From assembly GCF_031143425.1 (NCBI RefSeq), contig NC_090444.1:1317453324-1317517323 (forward strand): 64,000 nt of DNA, given 5' to 3'. The notes under the pieces are model-generated. The model searched no databases, was not told where the DNA came from, and saw only the letters and a list, made by a program, of their open reading frames with translations. Shown in pieces: positions 11,738 to 24,470 of the stretch (its first letter is position 1; each line of letters starts with the position of its first letter). The stretch comes from Pleurodeles waltl (lineage: Eukaryota; Chordata; Amphibia; Caudata; Salamandridae). The position numbers were made by a program, and so were the translations under genes.

Positions 11738-11751
11738 CGGCAGCGAAGGGG
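11738..11751 (-). repeat. piggyBac-like right terminal inverted repeat
   Basis: CGGCAGCGAAGGGG is the reverse complement of CCCCTTCGCTGCCG and matches the left end at 12 of 14 bases. Confidence 0.8.
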
Positions 11752-11755
11752 ATAT
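11752..11755. repeat. Target-site duplication, right (ATAT)
   Basis: The four bases after the right terminus equal those before the left terminus (4078-4081). Confidence 0.8.
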
Positions 11756-14305
11756 GTAGAAGATCCACTTCAGAAAACTGACAACGTGGACTGCAAATAT
11801 TCTCTGTTTCTCCCCACCCCCCACTTAGCGATCTTTGCAATGGTAATGTATAAGTAAAAAATTGTCTTATAATGCTTCACCTGGAACCCAGAAAAACAAA
11901 GTATAGTGTGATTGAGCAAGAGAGACTTGCAAAAGCTAAAATCATCCAGATCGAGTCTTAGTTGCCACTTGCTATTATGCTTCTCTAAATCATCAAGCAG
12001 GCCAGAGCTACAAATTGAATATAACAGGCTTATTGAACACTCTTCACTGCCTGTCAATACCTCCAAAAGTGGAATCTTAGAAAACCCAAACAGCCTGCTA
12101 GTTTTCCTATGTATAAAGTCATGAATCTATGGATACGTCACAAAGTTTCTCTGGTTTAAGTCAAACTGACCCGAAGCTACTCAATAGATGTCAACACGAT
12201 TCCTTGAAAAAAGTCCCCACATGTTTGGAGCCCCTTTCACCCCATCTAGCCAGGCAACCATTCTGAAATTTATATTGTAAGAGGAGATTCTCAAGAACCG
12301 GGGTGTACCAATTAAACCTACGTAATCCTGCTTTTTTCCACCAGGATATCCAGCCCCTAAAGGCAGCCTCGAGCACCTTAAATTGGACCTTTCTATAATA
12401 GCTGAGCTCTACCAGCGTTAGCAAGCTACCATTCAACACTGAACCAGTTAACCGCTAGTACATATTTGGTGTATAATCTTTGACCCTTTGCCCAACCTCT
12501 TTTCTTACAATAAGAGGCCTCATGAATTGAAAAGCAGCAGCCAGCTGATAAATCCTTAAGTTCGGAAGGGACAATCCGCCCTTTCCCTAGGTAAGGACAG
12601 ATACTTGCTCCCCCTCCTGATCTTACCATAGGAACAGATACATCTAGTAATCAGGACATCCATAGCTGTAAACCAGGATCTTTTAAATTCTACCGGAATA
12701 GCCCAAAATAAAGAAATAGCTTTCAGTAAAAATAAAATGTTCATGGCATTTCAATGGCCCATTAAGGACAAAAAAGATTATTCCATCTAACGAAGTCCTG
12801 CTTTGCTCTCTCCATTATCGGAGTCATATTTAACTTAGCTGACTGGTCAACTTTGGCACTAATACAGATCTCCAAATACACAGCATGCTCAACCATCCGG
12901 ACATCTTGGGTAGGGGTATGGCTATTTACGACCAACTGTGTTTTAAAATTATTCAAAGTTTGCTCAAAGAACTCCCCAAACTTATGAGCTTCCGCCTCAA
13001 TTTCTCACAGTGCAACATCCAGATTAGCAGTAACAACTGCCAATCATCTGCATAGGCTAAAATGTTTATATCCCAGCCATAGCACCTTACTGGTAGTATA
13101 GCTGGAGAAGAAGGGGATCAATGTATAATGCAAAATTTAATAGGGAGCAGGGACACCCCTGCCTGGTACCGCTTTTAATATATATAGGGCCAGACTGACT
13201 TCCCATCAATTGCAGGTGATCAACAGGCTTATAATAAATAATCTGCTTGGATAAATTGCCCTCTTAGCCCGAATGAGCCCATGACTTTCCACAGATACCC
13301 CTAGTTTACTCCGTCAAATGCTTTCTCAGAATCCAAGAGGGCCAAAGCCATGGGCTTACCCGTGACATTAGCAATATCAAAGAGTGTTGTAACACTACGA
13401 ATGTGACTGGTGGTATCCCTTCCAGGAATAAAGCCATGCTGGTTCATCAAAACCTAGTAATGACAGAATTCAGCTGAAAGGCTAAAGTTGTGGAATACAT
13501 CTTTACATTGATATTTAGTAGTGCTATAGGCTGATGTGACCCTGGATCAAAGGGTGGGGGGCATCCCTTTCTTTAAAGACTACAATGTTAACCGTTGACC
13601 AAGATTCTGGAGGGCTATGACCCTGTTGCACTTGTACAAAAAGCTACAGCATAACCAGAAGAAGTACCAAGCTAAAAATCTTATAAAATTCTAGTGGGAT
13701 TTGATCAGTCCCAACAGCCTTCTCTGACGGCAGTTCTTGGAGCGTGGCTTGTATTCCTTTGGTAGTAAATTTCGCTCCTAGACCATCTTGCTCCTCCTCA
13801 ATAATTCTATCTGATCTCACATTGCCCAAAAACAATTCTTTATATTGTTCCCAGATAGGAGAAGCACTTTAGAGTTCTTCATAATAACCCCAGAAAACGT
13901 CCCTAATGCCTCCAGGGTCCAAGATCAAACCGCTCTGCGCATCCTGTATTTCATTAATAGCACCAGCTGCCACCTTCTGACGGGTACGTACTGCCAAGAG
14001 ATGTCCCACTAGTTCGTTATACTCAAAACAATCCAAGTGTCTGGAAATAAATGTTGCTGTTACATTTTTCGCCATGATATGGCAGAATGCAGCACACATA
14101 GAAAGAACAAAAAACAAGCAGAAATGAAAAATTTCTCCTTGTTGTGCCATACTAATGAACTCCGAGGGTGGCATTAGATTTTGGTGCTATCTCAGGTTTA
14201 CGAAAATATGTAAATCTGGGACAGGGTCAAAATGCAATAGGTGTTGCTGTGGCATGCCCACAGTAACACCCATTGTACGCCCCTTTCACGCAAAGTGCTC
14301 CATGT

Positions 14306-14418
14306 GGAGGGGCCATATTTACAAGGTGCCGTTAAGCAACAAAAAGTGGATAGCGCCACCGGAGCATCACTAAAAGTGACACTCTGGTGGTGATAGGGAC
14401 TTGTAAATCTGGCCCTAA
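14306..14418. mobile_element. Small MITE-like inverted repeat in the LINE
   Basis: GGGGCCATATTTACAAG at the left is answered by CTTGTAAATCTGGCCC at the right, followed by TAA. The same terminal theme, GGGGCAAATTTACAAG, marks the 57989-58525 element, so the two are probably related. The left boundary may lie further out, near 14170. It interrupts the minus-strand LINE frame. Confidence 0.5.
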
Positions 14419-15738
14419 GTTTTCTCTTCAATTGAAGTGAGCTTCTCTCCAATCTCTCCACAGGTTTTTGACACTTTCTTTAGTGCACTCTGAAGATGTT
14501 TGGTAGCCAACCAAGCCCTGGGGCTCTCCATCCGGGTTTCTCCCTGAAGTTCTTTATGTGTCCCATAGATAAGACATAGCATTGAGTTACCTGTCTCACT
14601 AGTGGGATCATTATCGTTATGGCTTTTCCCTTTGGATATAGATATGTTCTCATGAACACCCTCTGCTATATTAATCTTGTGTCTGAATAGTCCCAGTTCA
14701 GGGCTACCGCTTCCTGCAGTTCTTTAGCTCTCACTGCAACAGATACCAGTCTTACTTTCAGCCGTCTACGTTGTCTCTGCCACTTCACTGTGCCTCCTGG
14801 TGCTGTGGATAAACTACTTTCAATGTTGAGAGACAGTCTGACACTGGCTTCAATTTCATTAGAGTTGGGCTGCGGATTCTGAGCCATCAGTGACAGAGTA
14901 GAACTTATCTCCCCCTTCACAATATCGATCTGAACTTTTGCCACTCTTCACTGCATCTTCTTCCATGATGCCCTTTCGACAGGGCAGATTTGTACAACTA
15001 TCTTCACCCTACTCCACATGTCTGTCAGATGGATTGCCCTGGCTGATGCAATTGGCAGTGCATTTACCTACCCCTGGCAATGACACATCCCCCATCCTCT
15101 GTGAGTTATCTGGGCCACTACTGCCAGTAGTCGGTTCAACGTTTTCCAGGCTACTTCCTTTAGACGGCTCTATTTTGAGCTCCATCTGCTTCCGAGCATG
15201 TTACATGAGGTTCAGGCTCCCCTATAGTCCTCCTTGCAGCGGAGCTATCATTGGGATGAGTTAATTGCGTGCTTTCAGCATGCCTCCTTTCTAATACCAC
15301 AACCCTTTCCAGAGCATAATCTCCACCTTTAATAGAAGACATAGGGACCACTCTTTCTTTCATATAACTTACAGCACCTCTTTGCTTTCCTGCAGCAAGG
15401 GGCGTTCGACACCCTCCGAAAGCTGTTCTGTCCCCCCAGTATGGAAAAACTCTGTGATTACTGGGTGCGTGGCCTCACATTGCATAAGTAATGCAGTCAA
15501 TTACTTTTAATGGTTTAGGGGCAGCATCACCTATTAAAGTTTTATCGAGTTTTGAAGAGTCTTATTCAGCCTGCCTCCCTGCAGGGGGCCCACTAGACTG
15601 CTCCTGCTTTTGCAATCCAGCGCCAGGCACCACACGTCCTTCAGATGCTACACCCTCCATCTTGTCCCTAGCACTTCGAACACTGCTCGGCAGTGGCGGC
15701 CGGCAGCTTCAGGAGGGAGGGGGCCAGGAGGTAAAGCA

Positions 15739-15875
15739 CACACACACTCATTCTTTCACACACACACGCATGTACGCACATCCATTAAGAACACTCATCA
15801 CATTCAAACATGCACGCACGCACCAAACATTCATTTTAAAAGATCACACACACATACACACACACACACACACAC
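15739..15875. repeat. CA/ACAC microsatellite
   Basis: This is an interrupted (CA)n tract with a pure stretch near 15845-15873. The His/Thr-rich open frames over it are simple-repeat translations. Confidence 0.85.
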
Positions 15876-15904
15876 TTACCTTTAGCCTCAGAGGTCCCAG
15901 GAGG

Positions 15905-16290
15905 GTTGGGACTGCTGCCTTCCCTCATTGGCTGACCTTTGGTCAACCAATGAGGGAAGGCAGCAGTCCCAGCCTTGTCACAGAGAGGGATGGGGTCAAT
16001 GAGAGTGCTCTGTGACAAAGTGTCACTATTTGACACTCGCCCTGGGCGCTTCAGGAAGAAGTCAATGGGTGATGCTTTCCTCGTCACCCAGGGGAGGGCC
16101 CGAGCCACCTTTGCTGAGCCGTGGAGGTCACGCCCATAGGAGCTGTGACCTCCTCAGCCCAGCAAAGTTCAGCTCAGGCAGCCAGGAGTAAGCACAAATC
16201 GCCCATGTCTGCTCCTGGCTGGCTGACCTGAACATGAAGATTGTCTGTCAGGCTGATCTTTGTTCAGCCTGACAGACACTCTTCATGAGG
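15905..16290. repeat. Chain of hairpins (foldback element core)
   Basis: Successive palindromes occur: GGGACTGCTGCCTTCCCTCA with its complement around 15909-15970, CTTTGTCACAGAG pairs (15972-16020), GTGTCACTATTTGACAC, GCTGAGG...GTCACG/GTGACCTCCTCAGC (16115-16160), and GTCTGTCAGGCTGA with its complement (16242-16278). The block starts after a CAGTGGCGGCCGG motif near 15692, typical of some DNA-transposon ends. I found no matching right end, so the family is open. Confidence 0.5.
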
Positions 16291-16299
16291 GGCAAAAGG

Positions 16300-18240
16300 T
16301 GTGGGGGCATGGCCCCTCCACCCTAAAGGACAGGCCGCGCCTGCTGTTCGGCACCATACTTTCACCAGCCACCTTGGCCGCCTCGGTGCCATCCACTGCC
16401 AAGCTGGGAACTAACACCGCAATGCTCGGCCCGAGGCCACAAGCTTTACGGGGGAGTGAAGGTGCCCTGAGACAAATCAGTACAAAAGTTATGGCCTCGA
16501 CAGCCAGGAGCCCCGTTCCCATCCAGCCTCATGGTTGTTTATTTTTCCTCTGCGCTGTTACCCCCTGGGCTTCTCATCTTTTGAAGCCACCCAGGAAGAG
16601 CATCAGCCCCGCCTCTCCACTTCCCCTTCCTCCAGCCGCAATCTTCACCGCATATCATTGTGGAGCCAGGGGGTGGTCAGCGAGCAAGCAGCACTACTTG
16701 CCTCCTCGTGCAGAAATGACCTCCCCATCATTATTTGTTCACATTTCTCTGCTCCCATTTTTATCTAAGTTAGGAGTACGTAGAATCAAACTAAAGACTT
16801 CCAGTAAGCATATGATGAACACTGACACATATTGATGACATATGATACTGACATATGATGAATGGACACATGTATGGAATCTTACACTGGGGAACAAACA
16901 GTACTAGGGCGCAGCTTCTATTATGTTACTTTATCCAAATGGTTAACTTCTGTGCGCGAAGAACAATTACTGGTAATTCCTGTTTGCAGTGCTGCCTGCA
17001 GCAAAACCAATAGTGATGGATGTCCGCATCCTCAATGGGCACTGAAGAGAATTACTCTGTAAACAGATAATGAAATAACTGCCAGAAATTGGATTCTAGC
17101 TTCCCATGGGTTTCTGCATTGTGTTTTTGTGTGGTCTCAAAACTCTATAACTTACATTTTCCAGATACTGCAATTCTGGACAAGGGATCTCCTGGAGATT
17201 CATTTAAAACAGTAGCAATGGTGTGATGCTGATTCACTGCAGCACCAAACTAGTGCTGCTATACCAATACATTAAAGAAAAAATGCTAATTCAGCATTCT
17301 TGCCTCTCACAATTGATGACAGAAATACCAACATCTTGCTCAATCAGTCTATGTCAGTGATCAAGAGGGAGACAATCCTGTTGTGGTATTTGCTATACAG
17401 TTCTGAAACATTTTCAATATACTGAATAAAGGCAAATTATGATTTTTTGACAGGATGGCCTACCTGAAAGGCCAGGAGTCAGTCACATACAAGGCTATGC
17501 CTCATAGTGTATCTGACCTGTGACTGATGTATCCCAACCATAACTCTTTGCCTTCCAAAAAGCATTAACCGATCACAAGGTAGGACAGAGCAGCCCGCAG
17601 TAGAGAGCATCGGTTTACACATTTCTCAGAGCTTTTTAACCCTTATTGATGAAACCCGTTCCCTGAGGGCTTCTGAATTCTCTGACTTAGGGATAAATCA
17701 CATGTTTATACAGCCAGAACCCCATTGGCGAAACATGGTAAGTAGGTGAAAAATAGGTGAAAGAAAGAGATACCCATTTTATTGCTGAACTGCACAATGT
17801 GGATCCAGTATCCCCCAATATTGTGATTCTATCAGTGCTGAGAAATAGAGGGCTCCCAGTTCTATCAGCTATTTCTTGCCTGAATCTGAGATCTGGCTGA
17901 CGAAGGGAAACATTCTGCATTTGTCTTCGTGTCATTTTTCTGACACCTTGACACATTCAGCAGCGTCTGCACGTTGTCAGGCGACATTGGGGTTTTCGGA
18001 TTTTAGATTTCAACTGGGCTCAAAACAGAGGCCTGATTTAAAAAGCCATCAGCCCTTCTTTTGTTCATATATCATTCTGGCCTGAAGCTATCTGGAGGCT
18101 AACACCTAGACATCCCTAAAATGGGTGGAAATAAAGATACACAACTTGTTACCACTTCACAAGTACTTAAGAGAAACTATTGGGGGTAGGTTATAGGATT
18201 TATTGGTCTTTATGAGGAATTATACAAGTATTTATTTAAA
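16300..18240. other. No recognised gene
   Basis: Mixed-composition DNA with scattered short open frames and no family I can name. It is repeated exactly in copy 2 (21886-23826). Confidence 0.3.
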
Positions 18241-18242
18241 TG

Positions 18243-18556
18243 GCACTTACTAATTTTTTTATTTAATTCTTTTATGGCACTACTCATGACAGTGTAGGGG
18301 TCGGAGTGCTTTACATCACATAGAGAAGCAAAAGAAATCAGCGAAAAAGGATTCCTTTCGGAACAAAGTCAAAATATAGAACATAACACTGTGATTGTTG
18401 TTGTCGCTACTAACAAGTTTAATTCCCATAGAAATCCTTTTTTACAGTTTTAGAATAACAGATGGAAAAAAAACCAATAAGGATCTAAACCCATGACTTA
18501 CAGTTTGCGTGAAGTTCCTTGATGCAGATAGATTACTGTGCTATAATAGAAGGCTT
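18243..18556 (-). mobile_element. V-SINE-like tRNA-derived SINE
   Basis: On the minus strand a tRNA-like head has an A-box-like TAGCACAGTAATCTATCTGC and a B-box-like GGGTTTAGATCC (about 18550-18490). The 3' part contains GATGTAAAGCACTCCGACCC and an A/T-rich end, the pattern of V-SINE-type tails in fish and amphibians. RNA polymerase III transcripts of such elements are copied by LINE machinery. The family assignment is from pattern memory only. Confidence 0.5.
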
Positions 18557-18884
18557 GCAACTGATGACACAGAAGTGAAAAAATTATCTCAGCCTCAAAA
18601 GCAGTAGCCCACTTACCTCTCTAAATAAAATACCAATTTGGGATCTGCATGTTACACGATGAGCAGGCACATTATCCCTGTCTGCTACTTTATGAGTTAA
18701 AACTGTGACCAGAATAAAAACAGAACTAACCCAGAACTATGCTAACCTCTAAATATATCTTACTGCTATTACAATCACGTCAGAATTGCTGGGCACACAA
18801 AGATCTCTGCAGCAGGTGCCTTTACCCTCTCAGATATTTTAACATATGCAGTCTCTTCATGGTCAGTTACATAAGCTAACATAG

Positions 18885-19414
18885 CTTGGGGGCCTGCAGC
18901 ACTGATTGTGCCACCTACTTAAGTAGCCCTTTAACCATGGCTCAGACTTGCTTTTGCAGAGCCTGTGTGTGCAGTTTTACACTGCCAAGTCGTCTTCACA
19001 AAATAACCGTTTGCCAGGCCCAAACCTCCCCTTTTTATACAAATAGGTCACCCCTAAGGACAAAACAGAGGGCAGGGTGCAATATCTTTAAAAGGTAGGA
19101 CTTGTATTTTTAAGTTTGATATATCCTGGTAGTGAAAAACTTCCAAAATTACGCCTTATAAGTGTAATTTGCAATCTTGCAGAAATAAACTCTTCAAGTT
19201 TGGTGTCTGTGGAATCACAATTTAAAATCACAACTAATGGTGAAGTCGGATTTTAAATTGCAATTCTGAAAATGCCACTTTTAGAAAGTAGGAATTTTCT
19301 TATTTTTGCCATTTGGTGCTTGCCGCCTGTCTCAGGTCATTTGTCTGGAGTGGGTGACAGCTGAGCTTTGAATATTCCCTCTAGACAGCCACACACAATG
19401 GGAGCTTAGGTGTG
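18885..19414 (+). repeat. Truncated LTR, family B, in duplication copy 1
   Basis: GCCTGCAGCACTGATTGTGC onward matches 24471 onward exactly, and matches in reverse orientation the LTR at 29474-31698. It stops at the duplication junction. Confidence 0.7.
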
Positions 19415-21266
19415 AAAACAATTCTTTATATTGTTCCCAGATAGGAGAAGCACTTTAGAGTTCTTCATAATAACCCCAGAAAACGTCCCTAATGCCTCCA
19501 GGGTCCAAGATCAAACCGCTCTGCGCATCCTGTATTTCATTAATAGCACCAGCTGCCACCTTCTGACGGGTACGTACTGCCAAGAGATGTCCCACTAGTT
19601 CGTTATACTCAAAACAATCCAAGTGTCTGGAAATAAATGTTGCTGTTACATTTTTCGCCATGATATGGCAGAATGCAGCACACATAGAAAGAACAAAAAA
19701 CAAGCAGAAATGAAAAATTTCTCCTTGTTGTGCCATACTAATGAACTCCGAGGGTGGCATTAGATTTTGGTGCTATCTCAGGTTTACGAAAATATGTAAA
19801 TCTGGGACAGGGTCAAAATGCAATAGGTGTTGCTGTGGCATGCCCACAGTAACACCCATTGTACGCCCCTTTCACGCAAAGTGCTCCATGTGGAGGGGCC
19901 ATATTTACAAGGTGCCGTTAAGCAACAAAAAGTGGATAGCGCCACCGGAGCATCACTAAAAGTGACACTCTGGTGGTGATAGGGACTTGTAAATCTGGCC
20001 CTAAGTTTTCTCTTCAATTGAAGTGAGCTTCTCTCCAATCTCTCCACAGGTTTTTGACACTTTCTTTAGTGCACTCTGAAGATGTTTGGTAGCCAACCAA
20101 GCCCTGGGGCTCTCCATCCGGGTTTCTCCCTGAAGTTCTTTATGTGTCCCATAGATAAGACATAGCATTGAGTTACCTGTCTCACTAGTGGGATCATTAT
20201 CGTTATGGCTTTTCCCTTTGGATATAGATATGTTCTCATGAACACCCTCTGCTATATTAATCTTGTGTCTGAATAGTCCCAGTTCAGGGCTACCGCTTCC
20301 TGCAGTTCTTTAGCTCTCACTGCAACAGATACCAGTCTTACTTTCAGCCGTCTACGTTGTCTCTGCCACTTCACTGTGCCTCCTGGTGCTGTGGATAAAC
20401 TACTTTCAATGTTGAGAGACAGTCTGACACTGGCTTCAATTTCATTAGAGTTGGGCTGCGGATTCTGAGCCATCAGTGACAGAGTAGAACTTATCTCCCC
20501 CTTCACAATATCGATCTGAACTTTTGCCACTCTTCACTGCATCTTCTTCCATGATGCCCTTTCGACAGGGCAGATTTGTACAACTATCTTCACCCTACTC
20601 CACATGTCTGTCAGATGGATTGCCCTGGCTGATGCAATTGGCAGTGCATTTACCTACCCCTGACAATGACACATCCCCCATCCTCTGTGAGTTATCTGGG
20701 CCACTACTGCCAGTAGTCGGTTCAACGTTTTCCAGGCTACTTCCTTTAGACGGCTCTATTTTGAGCTCCATCTGCTTCCGAGCATGTTACATGAGGTTCA
20801 GGCTCCCCTATAGTCCTCCTTGCAGCGGAGCTATCATTGGGATGAGTTAATTGCGTGCTTTCAGCATGCCTCCTTTCTAATACCACAACCCTTTCCAGAG
20901 CATAATCTCCACCTTTAATAGAAGACATAGGGACCACTCTTTCTTTCATATAACTTACAGCACCTCTTTGCTTTCCTGCAGCAAGGGGCGTTCGACACCC
21001 TCCGAAAGCTGTTCTGTCCCCCCAGTATGGAAAAACTCTGTGATTACTGGGTGCGTGGCCTCACATTGCATAAGTAATGCAGTCAATTACTTTTAATGGT
21101 TTAGGGGCAGCATCACCTATTAAAGTTTTATCGAGTTTTGAAGAGTCTTATTCAGCCTGCCTCCCTGCAGGGGGCCCACTAGACTGCTCCTGCTTTTGCA
21201 ATCCAGCGCCAGGCACCACACGTCCTTCAGATGCTACACCCTCCATCTTGTCCCTAGCACTTCGAA
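19415..21266 (-). pseudogene. L1-like LINE, duplicated part
   Basis: Second copy of the ORF2 linker and upstream region of the LINE described at 11752-15680. It lacks the reverse transcriptase, which lies outside the duplicated unit. At 19415 it abuts LTR sequence. Confidence 0.7.
19892..20004. mobile_element. Small MITE-like inverted repeat, copy 2
   Basis: Duplicate of 14306-14418. Confidence 0.5.
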
Positions 21267-21324
21267 CACTGCTCGGCAGTGGCGGCCGGCAGCTTCAGGA
21301 GGGAGGGGGCCAGGAGGTAAAGCA

Positions 21325-21461
21325 CACACACACTCATTCTTTCACACACACACGCATGTACGCACATCCATTAAGAACACTCATCACATTCAAACATGCA
21401 CGCACGCACCAAACATTCATTTTAAAAGATCACACACACATACACACACACACACACACAC
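21325..21461. repeat. CA/ACAC microsatellite, copy 2
   Basis: Same length and interruptions as 15739-15875. That is unexpected for an old duplication because CA tracts change length quickly. Confidence 0.85.
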
Positions 21462-21490
21462 TTACCTTTAGCCTCAGAGGTCCCAGGAGG

Positions 21491-21876
21491 GTTGGGACTG
21501 CTGCCTTCCCTCATTGGCTGACCTTTGGTCAACCAATGAGGGAAGGCAGCAGTCCCAGCCTTGTCACAGAGAGGGATGGGGTCAATGAGAGTGCTCTGTG
21601 ACAAAGTGTCACTATTTGACACTCGCCCTGGGCGCTTCAGGAAGAAGTCAATGGGTGATGCTTTCCTCGTCACCCAGGGGAGGGCCCGAGCCACCTTTGC
21701 TGAGCCGTGGAGGTCACGCCCATAGGAGCTGTGACCTCCTCAGCCCAGCAAAGTTCAGCTCAGGCAGCCAGGAGTAAGCACAAATCGCCCATGTCTGCTC
21801 CTGGCTGGCTGACCTGAACATGAAGATTGTCTGTCAGGCTGATCTTTGTTCAGCCTGACAGACACTCTTCATGAGG
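21491..21876. repeat. Chain of hairpins, copy 2
   Basis: Duplicate of 15905-16290. Confidence 0.5.
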
Positions 21877-23828
21877 GGCAAAAGGTGTGGGGGCATGGCC
21901 CCTCCACCCTAAAGGACAGGCCGCGCCTGCTGTTCGGCACCATACTTTCACCAGCCACCTTGGCCGCCTCGGTGCCATCCACTGCCAAGCTGGGAACTAA
22001 CACCGCAATGCTCGGCCCGAGGCCACAAGCTTTACGGGGGAGTGAAGGTGCCCTGAGACAAATCAGTACAAAAGTTATGGCCTCGACAGCCAGGAGCCCC
22101 GTTCCCATCCAGCCTCATGGTTGTTTATTTTTCCTCTGCGCTGTTACCCCCTGGGCTTCTCATCTTTTGAAGCCACCCAGGAAGAGCATCAGCCCCGCCT
22201 CTCCACTTCCCCTTCCTCCAGCCGCAATCTTCACCGCATATCATTGTGGAGCCAGGGGGTGGTCAGCGAGCAAGCAGCACTACTTGCCTCCTCGTGCAGA
22301 AATGACCTCCCCATCATTATTTGTTCACATTTCTCTGCTCCCATTTTTATCTAAGTTAGGAGTACGTAGAATCAAACTAAAGACTTCCAGTAAGCATATG
22401 ATGAACACTGACACATATTGATGACATATGATACTGACATATGATGAATGGACACATGTATGGAATCTTACACTGGGGAACAAACAGTACTAGGGCGCAG
22501 CTTCTATTATGTTACTTTATCCAAATGGTTAACTTCTGTGCGCGAAGAACAATTACTGGTAATTCCTGTTTGCAGTGCTGCCTGCAGCAAAACCAATAGT
22601 GATGGATGTCCGCATCCTCAATGGGCACTGAAGAGAATTACTCTGTAAACAGATAATGAAATAACTGCCAGAAATTGGATTCTAGCTTCCCATGGGTTTC
22701 TGCATTGTGTTTTTGTGTGGTCTCAAAACTCTATAACTTACATTTTCCAGATACTGCAATTCTGGACAAGGGATCTCCTGGAGATTCATTTAAAACAGTA
22801 GCAATGGTGTGATGCTGATTCACTGCAGCACCAAACTAGTGCTGCTATACCAATACATTAAAGAAAAAATGCTAATTCAGCATTCTTGCCTCTCACAATT
22901 GATGACAGAAATACCAACATCTTGCTCAATCAGTCTATGTCAGTGATCAAGAGGGAGACAATCCTGTTGTGGTATTTGCTATACAGTTCTGAAACATTTT
23001 CAATATACTGAATAAAGGCAAATTATGATTTTTTGACAGGATGGCCTACCTGAAAGGCCAGGAGTCAGTCACATACAAGGCTATGCCTCATAGTGTATCT
23101 GACCTGTGACTGATGTATCCCAACCATAACTCTTTGCCTTCCAAAAAGCATTAACCGATCACAAGGTAGGACAGAGCAGCCCGCAGTAGAGAGCATCGGT
23201 TTACACATTTCTCAGAGCTTTTTAACCCTTATTGATGAAACCCGTTCCCTGAGGGCTTCTGAATTCTCTGACTTAGGGATAAATCACATGTTTATACAGC
23301 CAGAACCCCATTGGCGAAACATGGTAAGTAGGTGAAAAATAGGTGAAAGAAAGAGATACCCATTTTATTGCTGAACTGCACAATGTGGATCCAGTATCCC
23401 CCAATATTGTGATTCTATCAGTGCTGAGAAATAGAGGGCTCCCAGTTCTATCAGCTATTTCTTGCCTGAATCTGAGATCTGGCTGACGAAGGGAAACATT
23501 CTGCATTTGTCTTCGTGTCATTTTTCTGACACCTTGACACATTCAGCAGCGTCTGCACGTTGTCAGGCGACATTGGGGTTTTCGGATTTTAGATTTCAAC
23601 TGGGCTCAAAACAGAGGCCTGATTTAAAAAGCCATCAGCCCTTCTTTTGTTCATATATCATTCTGGCCTGAAGCTATCTGGAGGCTAACACCTAGACATC
23701 CCTAAAATGGGTGGAAATAAAGATACACAACTTGTTACCACTTCACAAGTACTTAAGAGAAACTATTGGGGGTAGGTTATAGGATTTATTGGTCTTTATG
23801 AGGAATTATACAAGTATTTATTTAAATG

Positions 23829-24142
23829 GCACTTACTAATTTTTTTATTTAATTCTTTTATGGCACTACTCATGACAGTGTAGGGGTCGGAGTGCTTTAC
23901 ATCACATAGAGAAGCAAAAGAAATCAGCGAAAAAGGATTCCTTTCGGAACAAAGTCAAAATATAGAACATAACACTGTGATTGTTGTTGTCGCTACTAAC
24001 AAGTTTAATTCCCATAGAAATCCTTTTTTACAGTTTTAGAATAACAGATGGAAAAAAAACCAATAAGGATCTAAACCCATGACTTACAGTTTGCGTGAAG
24101 TTCCTTGATGCAGATAGATTACTGTGCTATAATAGAAGGCTT
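23829..24142 (-). mobile_element. V-SINE-like SINE, copy 2
   Basis: Duplicate of 18243-18556. Confidence 0.5.
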
Positions 24143-24470
24143 GCAACTGATGACACAGAAGTGAAAAAATTATCTCAGCCTCAAAAGCAGTAGCCCACTT
24201 ACCTCTCTAAATAAAATACCAATTTGGGATCTGCATGTTACACGATGAGCAGGCACATTATCCCTGTCTGCTACTTTATGAGTTAAAACTGTGACCAGAA
24301 TAAAAACAGAACTAACCCAGAACTATGCTAACCTCTAAATATATCTTACTGCTATTACAATCACGTCAGAATTGCTGGGCACACAAAGATCTCTGCAGCA
24401 GGTGCCTTTACCCTCTCAGATATTTTAACATATGCAGTCTCTTCATGGTCAGTTACATAAGCTAACATAG

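Larger units (their letters stand above)
4082..11751 (+). mobile_element. piggyBac-like DNA transposon inserted in a LINE
   Basis: The ends are imperfect inverted repeats: left CCCCTTCTGTGCCG (4082-4095) and right, reversed, CCCCTTCGCTGCCG (11738-11751), 12 of 14 matching. A second inverted pair, CTCCTGTGCCGAG, lies at 4128-4140 and 11713-11725. Both ends abut ATAT. Inside are a left block of about 175-bp palindromic repeats, a broken piggyBac transposase gene on the plus strand, and a right block of about 383-bp repeats. The minus-strand LINE is interrupted exactly at the two ends. Canonical piggyBac elements target TTAA, so the ATAT duplication is unusual. The transposase is dead, so this copy could move only with help from another source. 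Confidence 0.85.
11752..15680 (-). pseudogene. L1-like LINE (ORF2 and upstream sequence), broken
   Basis: Read from high to low coordinate on the minus strand. A Ser/Glu/Lys-rich upstream region (about 15660-14430) may be ORF1 or the ORF1/ORF2 junction. After a MITE comes the ORF2 linker (14120-13840, RTRQKVAAGAINEIQDAQSG), then reverse transcriptase: LQELPSEKAVGTDQIPLEFY (13730-13670), ALLDSEKAFDGVN (about 13340), and the catalytic box AYADD with YADD at 13043-13054. The thumb/C-terminal part follows (12960-12190, SAKVDQSAKLNMTPIMERAK and IPVEFKRSWFTAMDVLITR), and the tail (12066-11756, YITIAKIAKWGVGRNRE). No endonuclease domain is visible, so it is internally deleted. Many stops and shifts are present. 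The tail continues past the piggyBac insertion at 4081-3918. The part above 13829 is repeated in the tandem duplication. Confidence 0.75.
13829..19414 (+). repeat. Tandem duplication, copy 1 (5586 bp)
   Basis: Bases 13829-19414 recur at 19415-25000 at a constant offset of 5586. I noticed one substitution by eye (15075 G versus 20661 A) and no length change, even across the CA microsatellite. The left edge lies in the LINE coding region and the right edge in an LTR, so the unit crosses unrelated elements and is not itself a transposon. The junction reads TTAGGTGTG|AAAACAATTC, with one base of microhomology. The unit is a recent duplication or an assembly duplicate. Confidence 0.9.

Noticed and set aside
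4078..11755. A canonical TTAA duplication for the piggyBac-like element
   Set aside because: No TTAA abuts the matched inverted ends; only ATAT fits both sides and restores the LINE frame.
15491..16015. 174-codon plus-strand frame with a His/Thr tract
   Set aside because: It runs through the CA microsatellite and a foldback palindrome, and is duplicated only because the whole block is duplicated.
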